Of a DNA stretch of 64,000 nt, positions 17,011-25,989 are shown one piece after another. The notes below the pieces were generated by a model, which saw only the letters and a list, made by a program, of their open reading frames with translations, was not told where the DNA came from and searched no databases. Positions within the stretch are counted from its first letter, which is position 1. Each line of letters begins with the position of its first letter. This DNA comes from Arenibacter sp. F20364 (GTDB taxonomy: Bacteria; Bacteroidota; Bacteroidia; Flavobacteriales; Flavobacteriaceae): assembly GCF_023015905.1 (NCBI RefSeq), contig NZ_JALKBD010000002.1:239209-303208 (forward strand), written 5' to 3'. Both the position numbers and the translations under genes were made by a program.

Positions 17011-19944
17011 ATGACTTACGATTTTAGGAAGATTGAAGAAAAGTGGCAGAAATTTTGGGCTGAAAACCAAACTTTTAAAGCAGAAAACGACTCCCAAAAG
17101 GAAAAGTTTTATGTGCTGGATATGTTTCCCTATCCTTCAGGTGCCGGTTTGCACGTGGGACATCCCTTGGGCTATATAGCCAGCGATATTTATGCTCGCT
17201 ATAAGAGGCACAAAGGTTTTAATGTACTGCATCCGATGGGGTACGATTCTTTTGGATTGCCTGCGGAGCAATATGCCATTCAGACAGGGCAGCATCCTGC
17301 CATTACCACAGAGGCGAATATCAACAGATATAGGGAGCAGTTGGATAAAATTGGCTTTTCTTTTGATTGGAGCCGGGAAGTGCGTACCTCCGATCCCAAT
17401 TATTACAAATGGACACAGTGGATCTTTATCCAACTTTTTAATTCCTGGTACAATAAGGACAACGATAAGGCGGAAGATATTTCTAGTCTGATCGCTATTT
17501 TTGAAAAAGAGGGCAACCAAAGTGTAAACGCGGTTTGTGATGAGGATGTAGCAATATTTTCGGCAGCCGATTGGAAAGCCTTTACAACAAAGGAACAACA
17601 GGAAGTTTTATTGCAATATAGGCTGACGTTTTTGGCAGAGACCGAAGTGAATTGGTGTCCGGCCTTGGGTACGGTTTTGGCGAACGACGAGATTGTCAAT
17701 GGAGTTTCCGAGCGAGGGGGCCATCCTGTTATACGTAAAAAAATGACACAGTGGAGTATGCGTATCTCCGCCTATGCCCAGCGGTTGTTGGACGATTTGA
17801 CTATGGTAGATTGGCCTCAGCCCTTAAAGGACTCCCAAACCAATTGGATAGGCAGGTCCGAAGGGGCAGAAGTTACGTTTAGGGTTAAGGGGCGCGAAGA
17901 AAATATAGATGTTTTCACCACCAGGCCCGATACCATTTTTGGGGTAAGTTTTATGACCTTGGCCCCGGAGCACGAATTGGTTGCCAAAATTACCACTTCT
18001 GAGCAAAGAGAGGAAGTGGAGGCCTATATTGCGGCTACGGCCAAGCGCAGTGAGCGCGATCGTATGGCCGATGTAAAGACCATTACGGGAGCCTTTACGG
18101 GAGCTTATGCGGAACACCCATTTAGCAAAAAGGCCATTCCTATTTGGATAGGGGATTATGTGTTGGCCGGTTATGGTACCGGGGCGGTAATGTCCGTTCC
18201 CTGTGGAGATCAGCGCGATTACGACTTTGCGAAGCATTTCAATATTCCCATTCCCAATATTTTTGAGGGAGTGGATATTTCCGTAGAGGCCTTTGCCGAT
18301 AAGGAGAAGACCAGTATTGCCAATTCCGACTTTTTAAATGGACTGCCCTATAAAAAGGCAGTTAAACGTGTAATTTTCGAATTGGAAAAATTAGGACAGG
18401 GAATAGGAAAAATCAATTACAGGTTGCGCGATGCCGTATTTAGTCGCCAACGCTATTGGGGGGAGCCATTTCCGGTATATTATGTGGACGGAATGCCACA
18501 CATGATCAGTCCCGAACATTTGCCTATTGTGCTACCAGAAGTTGAGAAATACCTACCTACGGAAACTGGGGAGCCGCCTTTAGGCAATGCCACGGTTTGG
18601 GCATGGGATGTAAAGAAGTCAGAAGTGGTCAGTAACCAGTTGATAGATAACGAAACTGTATTTCCGTTGGAGTTGAACACCATGCCCGGATGGGCGGGCA
18701 GTTCCTATTACTTCAACCGATATATGGACCCCAATAATAATCAGGAAGTGTTTTCACAGGATGCCATTAATTATTGGCAGGATGTAGATCTCTATATTGG
18801 GGGAAGCGAGCATGCCACAGGGCATTTGTTATACAGTCGTTTCTGGCAGAAATTTTTGTTCGATAAAGGCTTCGTTCCAAAACCCGAGTTTGCCAAGAAA
18901 TTGATCAATCAAGGGATGATTACGGGAACCAGCGCCTTTGTTTATTTTGTAGTTGCTCGTTTTGCTAAGGATAAACAATTTTATATTGCTGTGTCAAAAA
19001 GTGGTTGGGGTAGTGTTGATGAGGTTATAAAAAAATGGAGAAACACACCTCCAGTTAAAGACGAGGCATTTAGATATAGTGTTTTAAATAGAATTCACTC
19101 CCCTGTTGAATACGTTAATTCTTCTGATGAATTAGATATTGAATCTTTTAGACATGACCCCATGTATTCTGAATTTAGGGATGCTGTTTTTATTGGTGAA
19201 AAAGGGGAAGTAATTAAAGAGAATAACGATATATACATTGTTGGTCGCGAGGTAGAAAAAATGTCCAAATCCAAATACAATGTGGTAAATCCGGATAGTA
19301 TCTGTCAGGAGTACGGAGCAGATTCCCTGCGTTTGTACGAGATGTTCCTAGGGCCATTGGAGCAATCCAAACCTTGGAATACTGCCGGTATTACAGGGGT
19401 TCACAGTTTTCTTAAGAAAATGTGGCGTTTGTTCCACGGGGGAAATGAAGGAGCTTTTACGGTGACCGATGCCGAACCTACAGCAGATAATTTAAAGACT
19501 TTGCACAAGACCATCAAGAAAGTGGAAGAGGATATAGAGAATTTTTCCTTCAACACCTCGGTGGCTACCTTTATGATCTGTGTAAACGAGTTGGCGGCCC
19601 AAAAATGTAATAGTAAAAAAATATTGGAACCGTTGGCCCTGTTGGTCTCACCATATGCCCCGCATATAGCGGAGGAACTTTGGAATAAATTGGGACACAC
19701 GACCTCTATAGCAACCGCCCCATTCCCTAAATTTGAAGGGAAGTATTTGGTAGAGAGTAGTAAGGAGTACCCTATTTCTTTCAATGGAAAAGTGCGCTTT
19801 AAATTGGAATTGCCGGCAGATCTTTCCAAAGAGGAAATTGAGGCTGCGGTCATGATCCATGACAAAACACAGGAACAACTCCAGGGGCGTGCCCCTAAAA
19901 AGGTGATTGTGGTTCCGGGAAAAATTGTCAATATAGTAGGATAA
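17011..19944 (+). CDS. leuS: Leucyl-tRNA synthetase, with atypical inserted segment
   Basis: The 977-residue class I synthetase has HIGH as HVGH (within PYPSGAGLHVGHPLGY) and KMSKS at residues 750-754. A large CP1 editing domain lies between, including STRPDTI-type TTRPDTIFG and the GTGAVMSVPCGDQRDYDF region. It charges tRNA-Leu and edits mischarged isoleucine or norvaline. Between residues about 645 and 747 (bases about 18945-19250), in the leucine-specific domain before KMSKS, the DNA turns AT-rich with T-ending codons, and the protein there is longer than I expect for Bacteroidota. This suggests replacement or insertion by recombination. The frame stays open. Confidence 0.95.
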   Translation: MTYDFRKIEEKWQKFWAENQTFKAENDSQKEKFYVLDMFPYPSGAGLHVGHPLGYIASDIYARYKRHKGFNVLHPMGYDSFGLPAEQYAIQTGQHPAITTEANINRYREQLDKIGFSFDWSREVRTSDPNYYKWTQWIFIQLFNSWYNKDNDKAEDISSLIAIFEKEGNQSVNAVCDEDVAIFSAADWKAFTTKEQQEVLLQYRLTFLAETEVNWCPALGTVLANDEIVNGVSERGGHPVIRKKMTQWSMRISAYAQRLLDDLTMVDWPQPLKDSQTNWIGRSEGAEVTFRVKGREENIDVFTTRPDTIFGVSFMTLAPEHELVAKITTSEQREEVEAYIAATAKRSERDRMADVKTITGAFTGAYAEHPFSKKAIPIWIGDYVLAGYGTGAVMSVPCGDQRDYDFAKHFNIPIPNIFEGVDISVEAFADKEKTSIANSDFLNGLPYKKAVKRVIFELEKLGQGIGKINYRLRDAVFSRQRYWGEPFPVYYVDGMPHMISPEHLPIVLPEVEKYLPTETGEPPLGNATVWAWDVKKSEVVSNQLIDNETVFPLELNTMPGWAGSSYYFNRYMDPNNNQEVFSQDAINYWQDVDLYIGGSEHATGHLLYSRFWQKFLFDKGFVPKPEFAKKLINQGMITGTSAFVYFVVARFAKDKQFYIAVSKSGWGSVDEVIKKWRNTPPVKDEAFRYSVLNRIHSPVEYVNSSDELDIESFRHDPMYSEFRDAVFIGEKGEVIKENNDIYIVGREVEKMSKSKYNVVNPDSICQEYGADSLRLYEMFLGPLEQSKPWNTAGITGVHSFLKKMWRLFHGGNEGAFTVTDAEPTADNLKTLHKTIKKVEEDIENFSFNTSVATFMICVNELAAQKCNSKKILEPLALLVSPYAPHIAEELWNKLGHTTSIATAPFPKFEGKYLVESSKEYPISFNGKVRFKLELPADLSKEEIEAAVMIHDKTQEQLQGRAPKKVIVVPGKIVNIVG

Positions 19945-20035
19945 GGAGATTGTTCCAAAGCTTAAGTTGATTTTGGTAATATTTTGGATTTAAAATTGCA
20001 TTGAGGGGTTTGCCCATAAAATTGTTTCTAGCAGC

Positions 20036-20290
20036 ATGGAAAATATCGAAATCATGGGCCTGGTAGCGGCCGTACTTACTACATCCTCTATAGTACCACA
20101 GGTGCATAAGACTTGGAACAATAAATCCACCAAGGATATTTCATTGACCATGTATTTGGCCATGTTTATGGGGGTGGTGCTGTGGTTGATTTATGGGATA
20201 TACCATGAAAGTATACCAATGATTTTAGCGAATTTTGTTACCGCTGTATTACTCTTCATCATGATTGTCCTCAAGCTGAAATATAAATAG
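20036..20290 (+). CDS. SemiSWEET sugar transporter
   Basis: The 84-residue protein has three membrane helices and the PQ-loop motif TTSSIVPQVHKTW near residue 16, followed by KSTKDISLTMY. This is a bacterial SemiSWEET, half of the eukaryotic SWEET fold. It works as a dimer for facilitated diffusion of sugars. It starts 92 bp after leuS; the 228 bp behind it, up to ald, show nothing recognisable. Confidence 0.9.
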   Translation: MENIEIMGLVAAVLTTSSIVPQVHKTWNNKSTKDISLTMYLAMFMGVVLWLIYGIYHESIPMILANFVTAVLLFIMIVLKLKYK

Positions 20291-20518
20291 CTGGCTATTT
20301 TCTAATTTTTGGTCGCTGTTAATGGAGCCTTTTTATTGGGTTCGTACACATAATGTGAAAAGTGTAATAATGTATGATATTGGCCCTCGTTTAGACCATT
20401 TTCTTTTTTTCTTCTAGTTTTTTGTTCCATTTTTGGAGCTCTAGCAACCAATTATTTATAGGAGGGAATAGTGTTTTTTGCATACCCCTTTCTTATAAGT
20501 ATTAAAGTCAATTGAAAA

Positions 20519-21610
20519 ATGAAAGTCGGTATTCCAAAGGAAATCCAAAATAACGAGAGCCGGGTAGGCATAACACCTGCCGGAGTTTTTGAACTGGTGA
20601 AAAATAACCATACTGTATATGTACAAACAGGCGCTGGTGACGGTAGTGGGTTTTCAAATGCCGATTACCAACAAGTAGGGGCAATTGTTTTGGATACCAT
20701 AGGTCATGTTTATGCCATGAGCGATATGATCGTTAAGGTAAAGGAACCTATAAAAGAGGAATATCCCCTTGTTCAAAAAGGGCAAGTGGTATTTACCTAT
20801 TTTCATTTTGCCTCAAGTGAGGTGCTTACCGAAGCCATGATCGAACGAAAAGGTATTTGTATAGCCTATGAAACTGTGGAAGATGATGATGGGACATTGC
20901 CTTTGTTGACACCCATGTCTGAGGTCGCAGGTAGAATGGCCATTCAACAAGGAGCAAAATACCTTGAGAAACCGGAAAAAGGTCGTGGGGTGCTATTGGG
21001 GGGAGTCCCTGGGGTGGCACCGGGAAGGGTTTTGGTGCTTGGGGCCGGGGTTGTGGGGATACAAGCTGCTAAAATGGCAGCCGGACTTGGGGCCCATGTT
21101 ACAATATTGGATGTTAATATGAAACGGTTACGCTATGTTAATGATGTAATGCCAAGTCATGTGGTGACAGAATTCTCAAATGAATTTAATATAAGAAAAC
21201 ACATAAAGGACCATGATCTTATTGTTGGGGGTGTCTTGTTAAAGGGGGCCAAAGCTCCAAAGATCATTACCCGGGACATGCTTAAAGAAATGCGTCCGGG
21301 TACCGTAATTGTGGATGTGGCAGTAGACCAAGGTGGATGTGTGGAGACCACAAGGCCTACCACCCATGAGAACCCTGTATATATCATTGATGATGTGGTG
21401 CATTACTGTGTTACCAATATGCCCGGGGCAGTGCCCTACACTTCCACCATGGCCTTGACCAATGTAACATTGCCCTATGTATTGAAATTGGCCAACTTGG
21501 GGTGGGAACAAGCCTGCAATATGGACTTATCCCTGAAGAAGGGGGTGAATATAGTAAAGGGACAAGTAATCTATAACGAGATTTTGGAAGCCTTTAAATG
21601 GCGGGGATAG
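20519..21610 (+). CDS. ald: Alanine dehydrogenase
   Basis: The 363-residue enzyme starts MKVGIPKEIQNNESRVGITP, the AlaDH/PNT N-terminal signature, and has the NAD fold in RVLVLGAGVVGIQAAKMAAGLGA. Residues VDQGGCVETTRPTTHENP complete the family pattern. It reversibly converts L-alanine, NAD+ and water to pyruvate, ammonium and NADH. The gene stands alone and ends at a terminator. Confidence 0.95.
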   Translation: MKVGIPKEIQNNESRVGITPAGVFELVKNNHTVYVQTGAGDGSGFSNADYQQVGAIVLDTIGHVYAMSDMIVKVKEPIKEEYPLVQKGQVVFTYFHFASSEVLTEAMIERKGICIAYETVEDDDGTLPLLTPMSEVAGRMAIQQGAKYLEKPEKGRGVLLGGVPGVAPGRVLVLGAGVVGIQAAKMAAGLGAHVTILDVNMKRLRYVNDVMPSHVVTEFSNEFNIRKHIKDHDLIVGGVLLKGAKAPKIITRDMLKEMRPGTVIVDVAVDQGGCVETTRPTTHENPVYIIDDVVHYCVTNMPGAVPYTSTMALTNVTLPYVLKLANLGWEQACNMDLSLKKGVNIVKGQVIYNEILEAFKWRG

Positions 21611-21643
21611 GAATAAAGACAGTACATTTTGTCATACATGTGG

Positions 21644-21669
21644 CCCCGTCATAATTTGGCGGGGTTTTT
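21644..21669 (+). terminator. Intrinsic terminator after ald
   Basis: Arms CCCCG (21644-21648) and CGGGG (21660-21664) are followed by TTTTT, 33 bp after the ald stop. Confidence 0.75.
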
Positions 21670-21748
21670 GATTATTTAGGAAAGAAAGAATTAATTAATA
21701 AGAAAGGGAAACTTTAGTATATTGGATTAATTTAAAAACGAAATTGTT

Positions 21749-22444
21749 ATGATGATGTATTATATATTACTGGGCGCTATAGCTCTAGTAAGTTGGCTGG
21801 TTAGTAATAAGCTAAAAAGTAAATTTAAGTTTTATTCCAAAGTGCATTTGCGCAATGGAATGAGCGGTGCCGAAATTGCCGAAAAAATGTTGGCAGATCA
21901 CGGGATCAGGGATGTTAAGGTTATTTCTACACCAGGGATGCTAACGGACCACTATAATCCGGTAAATAAAACGGTAAATTTAAGTGAGGGGGTTTACAAT
22001 CAAAGAAATGCTTCGGCGGCAGCTGTTGCGGCCCACGAATGTGGCCATGCGGTACAACACGCTACGGCATATGAATGGTTGACACTGCGTTCCAAATTGG
22101 TGCCGGTGGTAAGTGTTACCTCTGGAATGTCTATGTGGGTGGTCTTCGGTGGCCTTATGTTGGGAGCTGCGGCAGGAGTTGGTCTTGGATATTGGGTTGC
22201 TGTGGCAGGTCTAATAATGATGGGTCTTGCTACCTTGTTCAGTTTTATCACTTTACCTGTTGAATACGATGCCAGTAACCGTGCCTTGGCTTGGTTAAAG
22301 AACAAGAATATGGTGAGCCAAGAGGAGTATAAAGGGTCTGAAGATGCTTTAAAATGGGCTGCCAGAACTTACTTGGTGGCCGCTATAGGATCTTTGGCAA
22401 CCTTGGTCTATTGGGCTATGCAGGTTTTAGGTGGAAGGGACTAA
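21749..22444 (+). CDS. YugP-type zinc metallopeptidase
   Basis: The 231-residue membrane protein has an N-terminal membrane segment, the zinc motif HECGH at residues 96-100 (AAVAAHECGHAVQHA), two to three central membrane segments and a final one. It belongs to the neutral zinc metallopeptidase family of YugP. Substrates are unknown. Three ATG codons in a row begin the gene at 21749; the first is used here. Confidence 0.88.
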   Translation: MMMYYILLGAIALVSWLVSNKLKSKFKFYSKVHLRNGMSGAEIAEKMLADHGIRDVKVISTPGMLTDHYNPVNKTVNLSEGVYNQRNASAAAVAAHECGHAVQHATAYEWLTLRSKLVPVVSVTSGMSMWVVFGGLMLGAAAGVGLGYWVAVAGLIMMGLATLFSFITLPVEYDASNRALAWLKNKNMVSQEEYKGSEDALKWAARTYLVAAIGSLATLVYWAMQVLGGRD

Positions 22445-22471
22445 GAAATTACAGGACCTTAAGATAAGAGC

Positions 22472-22501
22472 AAAAGGAGATGTGAAAACATCTCCTTTTT
22501 T
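22472..22501 (+). terminator. Intrinsic terminator after the zinc peptidase
   Basis: A 12-bp stem AAAAGGAGATGT / ACATCTCCTTTT with a GAAA loop is followed by Ts. The A run at its 5' arm allows use in both directions, so it may also end the ferritin transcript from the right. Confidence 0.85.
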
Positions 22502-22563
22502 ATGTCGTAATATATTTTGCCCTGCCTTGGAGAGACGTAAATATGCTCATAAAAGCTATGTCA

Positions 22564-23076
22564 CTATGCTGTTTTAATCCGCTCGTCAATAAATTTAAGG
22601 GCAATACCATCCCGCCCCATAAGCTCAAAGAGATCCAGGATATCCCTAAAGGTCTTTTCTTCTTCCAATTGCTCTTTTATAAACCATTGCAGAAAATTTT
22701 CAGTTAGATAATCCTGCTCCTTTTTGGCAACCGATAGAATTTTGTAGATGGACTTGGTCACCTCAATTTCTTGGTCCAATGCTGTTTCAAAAACCTCTTC
22801 CAAATTGGAAAAATCATGGTTGATATTGTCTACGGTAGGCGAAAGGGAATTTCCTCCACAATCTGCTATAAACTTGAATATTTTCATCATATGCTCCCTT
22901 TCTTCGGTTGCCTGATGATAAAAGAATTCTGCACTTTGTACGAAGGCATTCTGCTCGCACCAAGATGCCATGGCCAAGTAAGAAGCGGAGGCATGTGATT
23001 CCATTTTTATCTGATCATTGAGCAAGTCCATAGTGCTTACCTTTATACTCATTCTTTGTCTTGCTATATCTTTCAT
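22564..23076 (-). CDS. Ferritin
   Basis: The 170-residue four-helix protein has ferroxidase ligands in MESHASASYLAMASW, ATEEREHMMKIF, QEIEVTKSIY and FIKEQLEEEKTFRDIL. It oxidises and stores iron in a 24-mer shell in the cytoplasm and lacks a haem ligand typical of bacterioferritin. A second in-frame ATG (MSIKVSTMD) is 24 bp inside. A 31-bp perfect palindrome lies about 100 bp upstream. Confidence 0.93.
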   Translation of the reverse strand: MKDIARQRMSIKVSTMDLLNDQIKMESHASASYLAMASWCEQNAFVQSAEFFYHQATEEREHMMKIFKFIADCGGNSLSPTVDNINHDFSNLEEVFETALDQEIEVTKSIYKILSVAKKEQDYLTENFLQWFIKEQLEEEKTFRDILDLFELMGRDGIALKFIDERIKTA

Positions 23077-23177
23077 AGTTCTATGTTTTATTGGGTTAAT
23101 GCATGAAACTTCTTAAAAAAGATCATTTTAGTATTAAAGATATTGAATGCGGAGGTTAATTGATAATCTCGCCATTA

Positions 23178-23208
23178 ATTTTAAATTGGTCTTAGACCAA
23201 TTTAAAAT
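23178..23208. promoter_or_regulatory. Perfect 31-bp palindrome between ferritin and upstream gene
   Basis: Arms ATTTTAAATTGGTC (23178-23191) and GACCAATTTAAAAT (23195-23208) with a TTA loop form a 14-bp perfect stem. It lies 7 bp after the stop of the small minus-strand gene and about 100 bp before ferritin. It can be a terminator of the former or an operator for the latter. Confidence 0.6.
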
Positions 23209-23215
23209 AAGTCCA

Positions 23216-23536
23216 TTATGAACTAGTGAGGGGGATTTCGGAGGATATACCTAAAAGGCTAAAACTGTACTTTACCATTTCCATTAAATCCAAAACTTCG
23301 AAAGTGTTCAACAAGAATAAATGTTCCTTGTTACACAATATCAATATTTCAAATCCATGTTTATTAAGGTCGGAATCAAAATGATCCTCTATGGAAACAG
23401 CGTAGATTTTTTGGCGCAGCGCCAACAATTGGCAAAAAGAAAACTTTACCATCTTTTGTCCAAAATCTATATAATACCGTCTATCTTGGTCAGATTGATA
23501 AAGGGTATAGAATTTTGAAGCGTACACTTTGGTCAT
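23216..23536 (-). CDS. Hypothetical protein
   Basis: From the ATG at 23536 the product has 106 residues; a longer frame needs a TTG. It is not recognised. It is soluble, with mixed alpha/beta character (YYIDFGQKMVKFSFCQLLALRQKIYAVSIEDHF would be strand-helix-strand), has no signal peptide, and ends PLTSS. It lies between the ferritin gene and the Lrp regulator on the same strand. A stand-alone location before a palindrome suggests its own transcript. Confidence 0.55.
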   Translation of the reverse strand: MTKVYASKFYTLYQSDQDRRYYIDFGQKMVKFSFCQLLALRQKIYAVSIEDHFDSDLNKHGFEILILCNKEHLFLLNTFEVLDLMEMVKYSFSLLGISSEIPLTSS

Positions 23537-23576
23537 AGAGCCCAAAATTAAAACTTATTTAGATTCAATCCAAATA

Positions 23577-24047
23577 TTAGATTGTAATTTGACGGTCAAT
23601 TTGTTGATCCAAAGAAATAAAGGTCTCTGTTCTGGATACCCCTTCTATCTGTTGAATATCCCTATTTAGCACATGCATAAGATGTTCGTTGTCCCTGCAA
23701 AGTACTTTTATAAGAATGGACCAGTTTCCCGTAGTGTAATGGCATTCCAAAACCTCGGGGATTTTTTCAAGTTCCTTAACGGCAAGCGGATTGCTCATAG
23801 CCTTGTCCAAATAAATACCAATATAGGCCATGGTGGTATATCCCAAAACTTTGGGATTAATAATGAATTTAGATCCTGCAATTAAACCTGAAGCTTCCAA
23901 TTTTCGCAACCTCTGATGAATGGCAGCACCTGAAATCCCAATTTTTCTGGCAATTTCCAGAACGGGTTTTCGTGCATCATCCATTAAAAATCTTAGGATC
24001 TTTTTGTCGATACCGTCAATTTTTATGTTGTCGTTGTTAGATTTCAT
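23577..24047 (-). CDS. Lrp/AsnC-family transcriptional regulator
   Basis: The 156-residue protein has an N-terminal helix-turn-helix (about 12-60, with ARKIGISGAAIHQRLRKLEASG) and a C-terminal RAM ligand domain (TTMAYIGIYLDKAM onwards). Such proteins sense amino acids and control their metabolism. It follows the saccharopine-dehydrogenase-type gene by 49 bp on the same strand, so lysine or a related amino acid is a reasonable but unproven effector. Confidence 0.92.
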   Translation of the reverse strand: MKSNNDNIKIDGIDKKILRFLMDDARKPVLEIARKIGISGAAIHQRLRKLEASGLIAGSKFIINPKVLGYTTMAYIGIYLDKAMSNPLAVKELEKIPEVLECHYTTGNWSILIKVLCRDNEHLMHVLNRDIQQIEGVSRTETFISLDQQIDRQITI

Positions 24048-24096
24048 GGTCTATACTTCAATTTCCTTTATAAAGATACCAAAATGGTTTTACATC

Positions 24097-25470
24097 TTAA
24101 CTAGCAACAGAATTGGGGTTATAACCCAAGTAGGGTATATGGTATTCTTTAAATTGGATTCCAAAGGATTTAAGTTGCTTTAATATGGGTTCGTATACCT
24201 CCCGCCTAAGTGGTAACTGTACTCCTGGGGTGGTAATTTTTTTGTTTAATATCAGTAAGGTGGCCATAGCTACCGGTAAGCCAACCGTCTTGGCCATGGC
24301 GGTATAGGTCCGGTCTTCCCCAATTACGACTGTATTGGAGTCTATCTGTTCTTTTTTTCCGTTTAGTTCGTATCCAAATTTGTGGTACATTACAATCATA
24401 TCCTTATCCGTACTTTCCAAGGTCCAACTATCTTCCAAGATTCTTTGTAAAATTTCAGCAGGAGTAGCATTTTTTAATTCAATTTTCCGATTGGAATCAA
24501 ATAGGTGCAATTCCATTAATTTTTCCCACATGATATCATCTTGGTCAATCTTAAGATAATGCCTAAGTTTTAATTCTACAGTATTGGTAGGGGAATAGGG
24601 TAGAAATAGGTTCACAAAATCTCGGTAAGACATTCCTTCGCTATTCTCAATGGTATAGCTGTCATCTGTCATGCCCAATTGTACGAACATATTCCATGCC
24701 TTGGAAAAACCTACCCTTCGCATAGTTCCGCGATACAGGGTAAGCGCGTTCTCCAGGCCGTATGCCTCCCTATATTTTAAGGAATCCCTATTGGCATATA
24801 CTTCAAATTTTCCGTAGCCCTCTACGTCCAAGAATTCTGTTCTTCTAAAAAGTTTGTGGTAGGGGATATACTTGTATGTGCCTTCTTGAATAAATTTGGC
24901 TACTCCACCTTGACCGGCTACTACAACATTTCGGGGGTTCCAAGTAAATTTATAGTTCCACAGGTTGTTGTCGCTTTCTGGGGCCACTAAACCACCGGTA
25001 AAAGATTCGAAGAGAATTATTTTGCCACCTTGATCCCTAATGTTATCTATTACCTGCATGGCACTCATATGGTCAATACCTGGATCCAAGCCAATTTCGT
25101 TCATAAATACCAGGCCTTTTGCTTTGGCCTGTTGGTCCAAAGCCATTAATTCATCGCTTATATAGGAGGCAGTAACCAAATGTTTTGTAAATTGAATGCA
25201 ATCCGTTGCTACCTTGATATGAAAACGGGCAGGGAGCATGGAAATGACTATGTCCGATTCTTTAATGGCATTACTTCTTTCGGTATCATTAAAAATGTCC
25301 AATTTTAAAATAGTACATGCCCTGTGTAATTTTACCTTATCTGGAAGTACTTCGGGATTTAAGTCGCATATAGTAATATGTAAATTTTCCTCCTCTGCTT
25401 TTTGCAGTAAATAATCTAACAAATAAGAGGTGGATTTTCCGGTGCCCACAACAAGTATTTTTCGACGCAT
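24097..25470 (-). CDS. Saccharopine dehydrogenase family protein
   Basis: The 457-residue protein begins with a nucleotide fold, ILVVGTGKSTSYLLDYLL, and has the C-terminal domain of saccharopine dehydrogenase/reductase, with NEIGLDPGIDHMSAMQVID in the middle. The family includes glutamate-forming saccharopine dehydrogenase and lysine 6-dehydrogenase, both in lysine breakdown; which one cannot be settled here. It precedes an Lrp-type regulator. Confidence 0.85.
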   Translation of the reverse strand: MRRKILVVGTGKSTSYLLDYLLQKAEEENLHITICDLNPEVLPDKVKLHRACTILKLDIFNDTERSNAIKESDIVISMLPARFHIKVATDCIQFTKHLVTASYISDELMALDQQAKAKGLVFMNEIGLDPGIDHMSAMQVIDNIRDQGGKIILFESFTGGLVAPESDNNLWNYKFTWNPRNVVVAGQGGVAKFIQEGTYKYIPYHKLFRRTEFLDVEGYGKFEVYANRDSLKYREAYGLENALTLYRGTMRRVGFSKAWNMFVQLGMTDDSYTIENSEGMSYRDFVNLFLPYSPTNTVELKLRHYLKIDQDDIMWEKLMELHLFDSNRKIELKNATPAEILQRILEDSWTLESTDKDMIVMYHKFGYELNGKKEQIDSNTVVIGEDRTYTAMAKTVGLPVAMATLLILNKKITTPGVQLPLRREVYEPILKQLKSFGIQFKEYHIPYLGYNPNSVAS

Positions 25471-25516
25471 TGGTTTTTTACTTTTCTATTTTACGGATAC
25501 TAAGGTATCAAATTGT

Positions 25517-25524
25517 TATATTTG
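25517..25524 (+). promoter_or_regulatory. Putative -7 element of the DUF423 gene
   Basis: TATATTTG is a perfect TAnnTTTG, 23 bp before the ATG at 25548. Confidence 0.45.
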
Positions 25525-25547
25525 TAAGAAATTGACCCATATAAGTT

Positions 25548-25940
25548 ATGAACAAAACAATTTTCGGTACGGGCCTATTTTTCGGTCTAACGGCAGTTCT
25601 ATTGGGGGCTTTTGGGGCACACGGTCTGGAAAAAATGATTGATGCCACGGCCATCGAGACCTTTGAAACTGGGGTAAGATACCAGATGTACCACGCTTTG
25701 TTCCTTATGATTTTAGGAGGGTCCAACCTATTGCTTGAAGAGCGAAAAAAAATGGTCTACTATTTTATTGTGGCCGGAATTATATGTTTTTCCTTTTCAA
25801 TTTACCTTTTGGCAATCAATGAATTGTCGAGTTTTGATTTTAAGAAAATAGCACTATTGACTCCCCTTGGAGGTGTTCTCTTGGTTACAGGCTGGATACT
25901 TTTGGGCATTAGGGTTCTAAATCAAAAAGCATTAAATTAA
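25548..25940 (+). CDS. DUF423 membrane protein
   Basis: The 130-residue protein has four membrane helices and the family motif LGAFGAHGLEKMID near residue 22, with FETGVRYQMYHALFLMILG. DUF423 (YgdD-type) proteins are inner-membrane proteins of unknown function. The gene is divergent from the saccharopine dehydrogenase gene. Confidence 0.88.
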   Translation: MNKTIFGTGLFFGLTAVLLGAFGAHGLEKMIDATAIETFETGVRYQMYHALFLMILGGSNLLLEERKKMVYYFIVAGIICFSFSIYLLAINELSSFDFKKIALLTPLGGVLLVTGWILLGIRVLNQKALN

Positions 25941-25949
25941 AACTAACAC

Positions 25950-25970
25950 GCTCTTAGAGCATTTTTTTTT
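25950..25970 (+). terminator. Weak terminator after the DUF423 gene
   Basis: A short stem GCTC/GAGC with TTA loop (25950-25960) is followed by A and nine Ts, 20 bp before pckA. The stem is short, so it may be leaky. Confidence 0.45.
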
Positions 25971-25989
25971 CTAATAAAACTCAATTATT

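Noticed and set aside
18945..19250. Intein or mobile insertion in leuS
   Set aside because: No intein end motifs, no nuclease signature, and the region corresponds to the normal leucine-specific domain; recombination is a better explanation.
20291..20518. tRNA-like GGTTCG segment after SemiSWEET
   Set aside because: No acceptor stem or cloverleaf could be formed around it.
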